Source of the DNA: CAVVUC01 sp963751395
GTDB lineage: Bacteria; Verrucomicrobiota; Verrucomicrobiia; Chthoniobacterales; Chthoniobacteraceae
Reading direction: 5' to 3'
Length of the DNA stretch: 64,000 nt
Assembly (NCBI GenBank): GCA_963751395.1
Contig: CAVVUC010000001.1
Coordinates: forward strand, 1,302,001 to 1,366,000
In this document: positions 62,590 to 64,000 of the stretch, piece after piece
Numbering within the stretch: the stretch's first letter is position 1
Layout of the letters: every line of letters begins with the position of its first letter
The notes under the pieces: model-generated
Database searches by the model: none
Seen by the model: the letters and a program-made list of their open reading frames with translations, nothing else
Told to the model about the DNA's origin: nothing
Made by a program: the position numbers and the translations under genes

Positions 62590-64000
62590 TCATCGGCACC
62601 AGTCCGGCAGCACCACATCCTTGCGTCGGGACTCTGGCGCAACTTTCAAGCCGGTGATTTTGCCACCTTCCAGCGTGACTTCAACAATGGTTTGCTTGGG
62701 CGCATGCAGCTTGAAACTCACGTCCCAATCCTTCGGCCAGGCGGGGAAGAGCAAAATCTTGTCGCCGGCCGACTGGATGAGCATGTAGTTGATCGTGGCC
62801 ACCAGGTTGCCGCCGTGGCATTGGTCGGGAAGCCAGTCGTAGTTCGGTCCCCAGGTGGCGGGCCAGCGGTAGGCCGCGTTGGAGTTCGCCATTCTGGACT
62901 TCACGATCTCCGCCGCCTCGCGGGTCAGGCCGAGCAGGGCCGCCGCGTTGCTGTCGTAGCCCCAGCCGACATCGAGGATATTGCCGCGCAACCGGAAGGC
63001 ATTTCGCGCTTCATCGAGCATCGGACGCTGTAGTCCGAAAACGCGGAACGGCCAGACCGGGAACAACTCGGGATTCTCCACGTTCGAGCGCTTCGGCTCG
63101 TATTTTTGCGCCACCGCAACGCGGCGCACCGTCTTGCCATCGAGCCTGGCGTCCTCGATCGGGATGACCGGCGCGGCTGCCTTGATATGGGAGAAAAATT
63201 TTCGCTGATCCGGTGTGGTGAGGTTTTCCGGCAGCGCGCACAGCCGGGCGCTCACGTCGTTCAGTCCGGCGACGCTCGGCGTGTCGTTGATCACGCCGTG
63301 CCAATAGGTTTCCACCGCCTGGGTGGGATCGAGGACGATGCGGCCGTCGGCGTCCTTGCGGAAGCGGCTGTCGAAGTATTTCAGCACGGAGGTCGCCATC
63401 GGCATCAGGCGTTTTTTCGCAAACTCCGCATCGCCGGTGTGCTCGTCGTAATCGAGCATCAGCCCCACGAGTTCGAGGCCCTGGTTCCATGCATAACGCC
63501 AATACGTGGAGCCCACTTCATTGGGTTGTTTGCCATTGCGGTCCCAGCCGTAGTCGCCGTTGGCGTAGGCACCCCAGATGGTCAGGGTTTCAGAAAAATA
63601 ACAGCCCTCGGCATTGTGGTAGAGTTTGGCGCGCGCCTCGGCGAAGGGCCGGATGCGCTCGAACATGTCGAACAACGGCAGCATCAGATCGAAATCGCCC
63701 GCCGCCTGCATCGCGTGGTAGGGCATTCGGACATTCTGCCACCAATGGCAGTCGCCCCAGCGCCGCCAGTCGGGATTATCCTTCGTGTTCAAGCCATTGT
63801 TGCTGTTGTGCGTGGCCGCGGTCGGCAGCGGGGCGGGCTCGACGGTGAAGATGCTGCCATTGAACTTGATCGGAAGAATCGAGCGTCCGGCGCAGGCTTG
63901 CATGTAGCGCTGCAGCGTGTGCGCCTTGCCAATCGTCATATCCGCCACCGTCGGGGAAACCTTGTCCTGCCCCAAAAACAGGCCGTGCCGCGAGCGTCCG
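62590..64000 (-). CDS. Partial (alpha/alpha)6-barrel glycosidase, DUF5703/GH95-like
   Basis: The frame enters from the right edge (GRSRHGLFLGQDK precedes the first shown codons) and ends at 62590. Visible text includes LPIKFNGSIFTVEP, WRRWGDCHWWQNVRMPY, PLFDMFERIRPFAEAR, GSTYWRYAWNQGLELVGLML, ETYWHGVINDTPSVAGL and DVGWGYDSNAAALLGLT. This matches C-terminal parts of the (alpha/alpha)6 glycosidases annotated as DUF5703 or GH95-like (1,2-alpha-fucosidase relatives). The N-terminus is missing, so family assignment is tentative. It is the first gene of the block seen here. Confidence 0.7.
   Translation of the reverse strand, partial: GRSRHGLFLGQDKVSPTVADMTIGKAHTLQRYMQACAGRSILPIKFNGSIFTVEPAPLPTAATHNSNNGLNTKDNPDWRRWGDCHWWQNVRMPYHAMQAAGDFDLMLPLFDMFERIRPFAEARAKLYHNAEGCYFSETLTIWGAYANGDYGWDRNGKQPNEVGSTYWRYAWNQGLELVGLMLDYDEHTGDAEFAKKRLMPMATSVLKYFDSRFRKDADGRIVLDPTQAVETYWHGVINDTPSVAGLNDVSARLCALPENLTTPDQRKFFSHIKAAAPVIPIEDARLDGKTVRRVAVAQKYEPKRSNVENPELFPVWPFRVFGLQRPMLDEARNAFRLRGNILDVGWGYDSNAAALLGLTREAAEIVKSRMANSNAAYRWPATWGPNYDWLPDQCHGGNLVATINYMLIQSAGDKILLFPAWPKDWDVSFKLHAPKQTIVEVTLEGGKITGLKVAPESRRKDVVLPDWCR

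Overview
This 64 kb window is chromosomal DNA of high GC content from a member of the Verrucomicrobiota, probably of the Chthoniobacterales/Spartobacteria or Opitutales type. That placement is an inference from gene content: a PEP-CTERM protein, a sigma-54/NtrC pair, prepilin-like proteins, many secreted glycoside hydrolases without SusC/SusD, and several families of dispersed palindromic repeats. There are no rRNA genes, CRISPR arrays or prophage genes, and no promoter could be called with confidence.

Positions 1-15,700 are mostly housekeeping and regulation: panC (cut by the left edge), tgt, rpoN, a frameshifted sigma-54 response regulator, a family 4 uracil-DNA glycosylase, an RluD-type pseudouridine synthase, a membrane Ser/Thr kinase, a SYLF protein, an unusual ClpX-like ATPase, a divergent nucleotide-cyclase-like protein and recR.

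Positions 15,700-19,400 are an accessory patch. It holds a nucleotidyltransferase gene split by a 288-290 bp palindromic element, a VapBC-like pair, a second RelE/ParE-like toxin-antitoxin pair, a YaeQ protein and two further inverted-repeat elements.

Positions 19,440-27,050 carry lipA, a glycosyltransferase, and a signalling array in which four multi-domain or stand-alone response-regulator genes and one truncated receiver ORF follow each other on one strand. None of them has a DNA-binding output domain.

Positions 27,150-42,350 contain YceI, a translationally coupled SDR dehydrogenase and LarA-like epimerase (frameshifted), a PaeR7I-type restriction-modification pair, gnd, a PEP-CTERM protein, a PfkB (KDG-kinase-like) sugar kinase, a pseudopilin, a Pro/Thr-repeat secreted protein, alr, and a 707-residue aminotransferase-mutarotase fusion. 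The SDR, LarA-like protein, sugar kinase and 6-phosphogluconate dehydrogenase together suggest aldonate/uronate catabolism.

From 42,300 to the right edge the sequence passes through a decayed beta-sandwich domain fragment, tRNA-Thr(CGU) and an IS3-family remnant into a block of nine secreted carbohydrate-active enzymes, all on the minus strand and packed with overlaps or short gaps. They are three GH78-type and two GH106-type alpha-L-rhamnosidases, two GH43-type enzymes, one GH29 alpha-L-fucosidase and a partial (alpha/alpha)6-barrel enzyme. The likely target is a plant polymer rich in rhamnose, arabinose/galactose and fucose, such as rhamnogalacturonan side chains or arabinogalactan protein. 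No transporter or regulator of this locus lies in the window.
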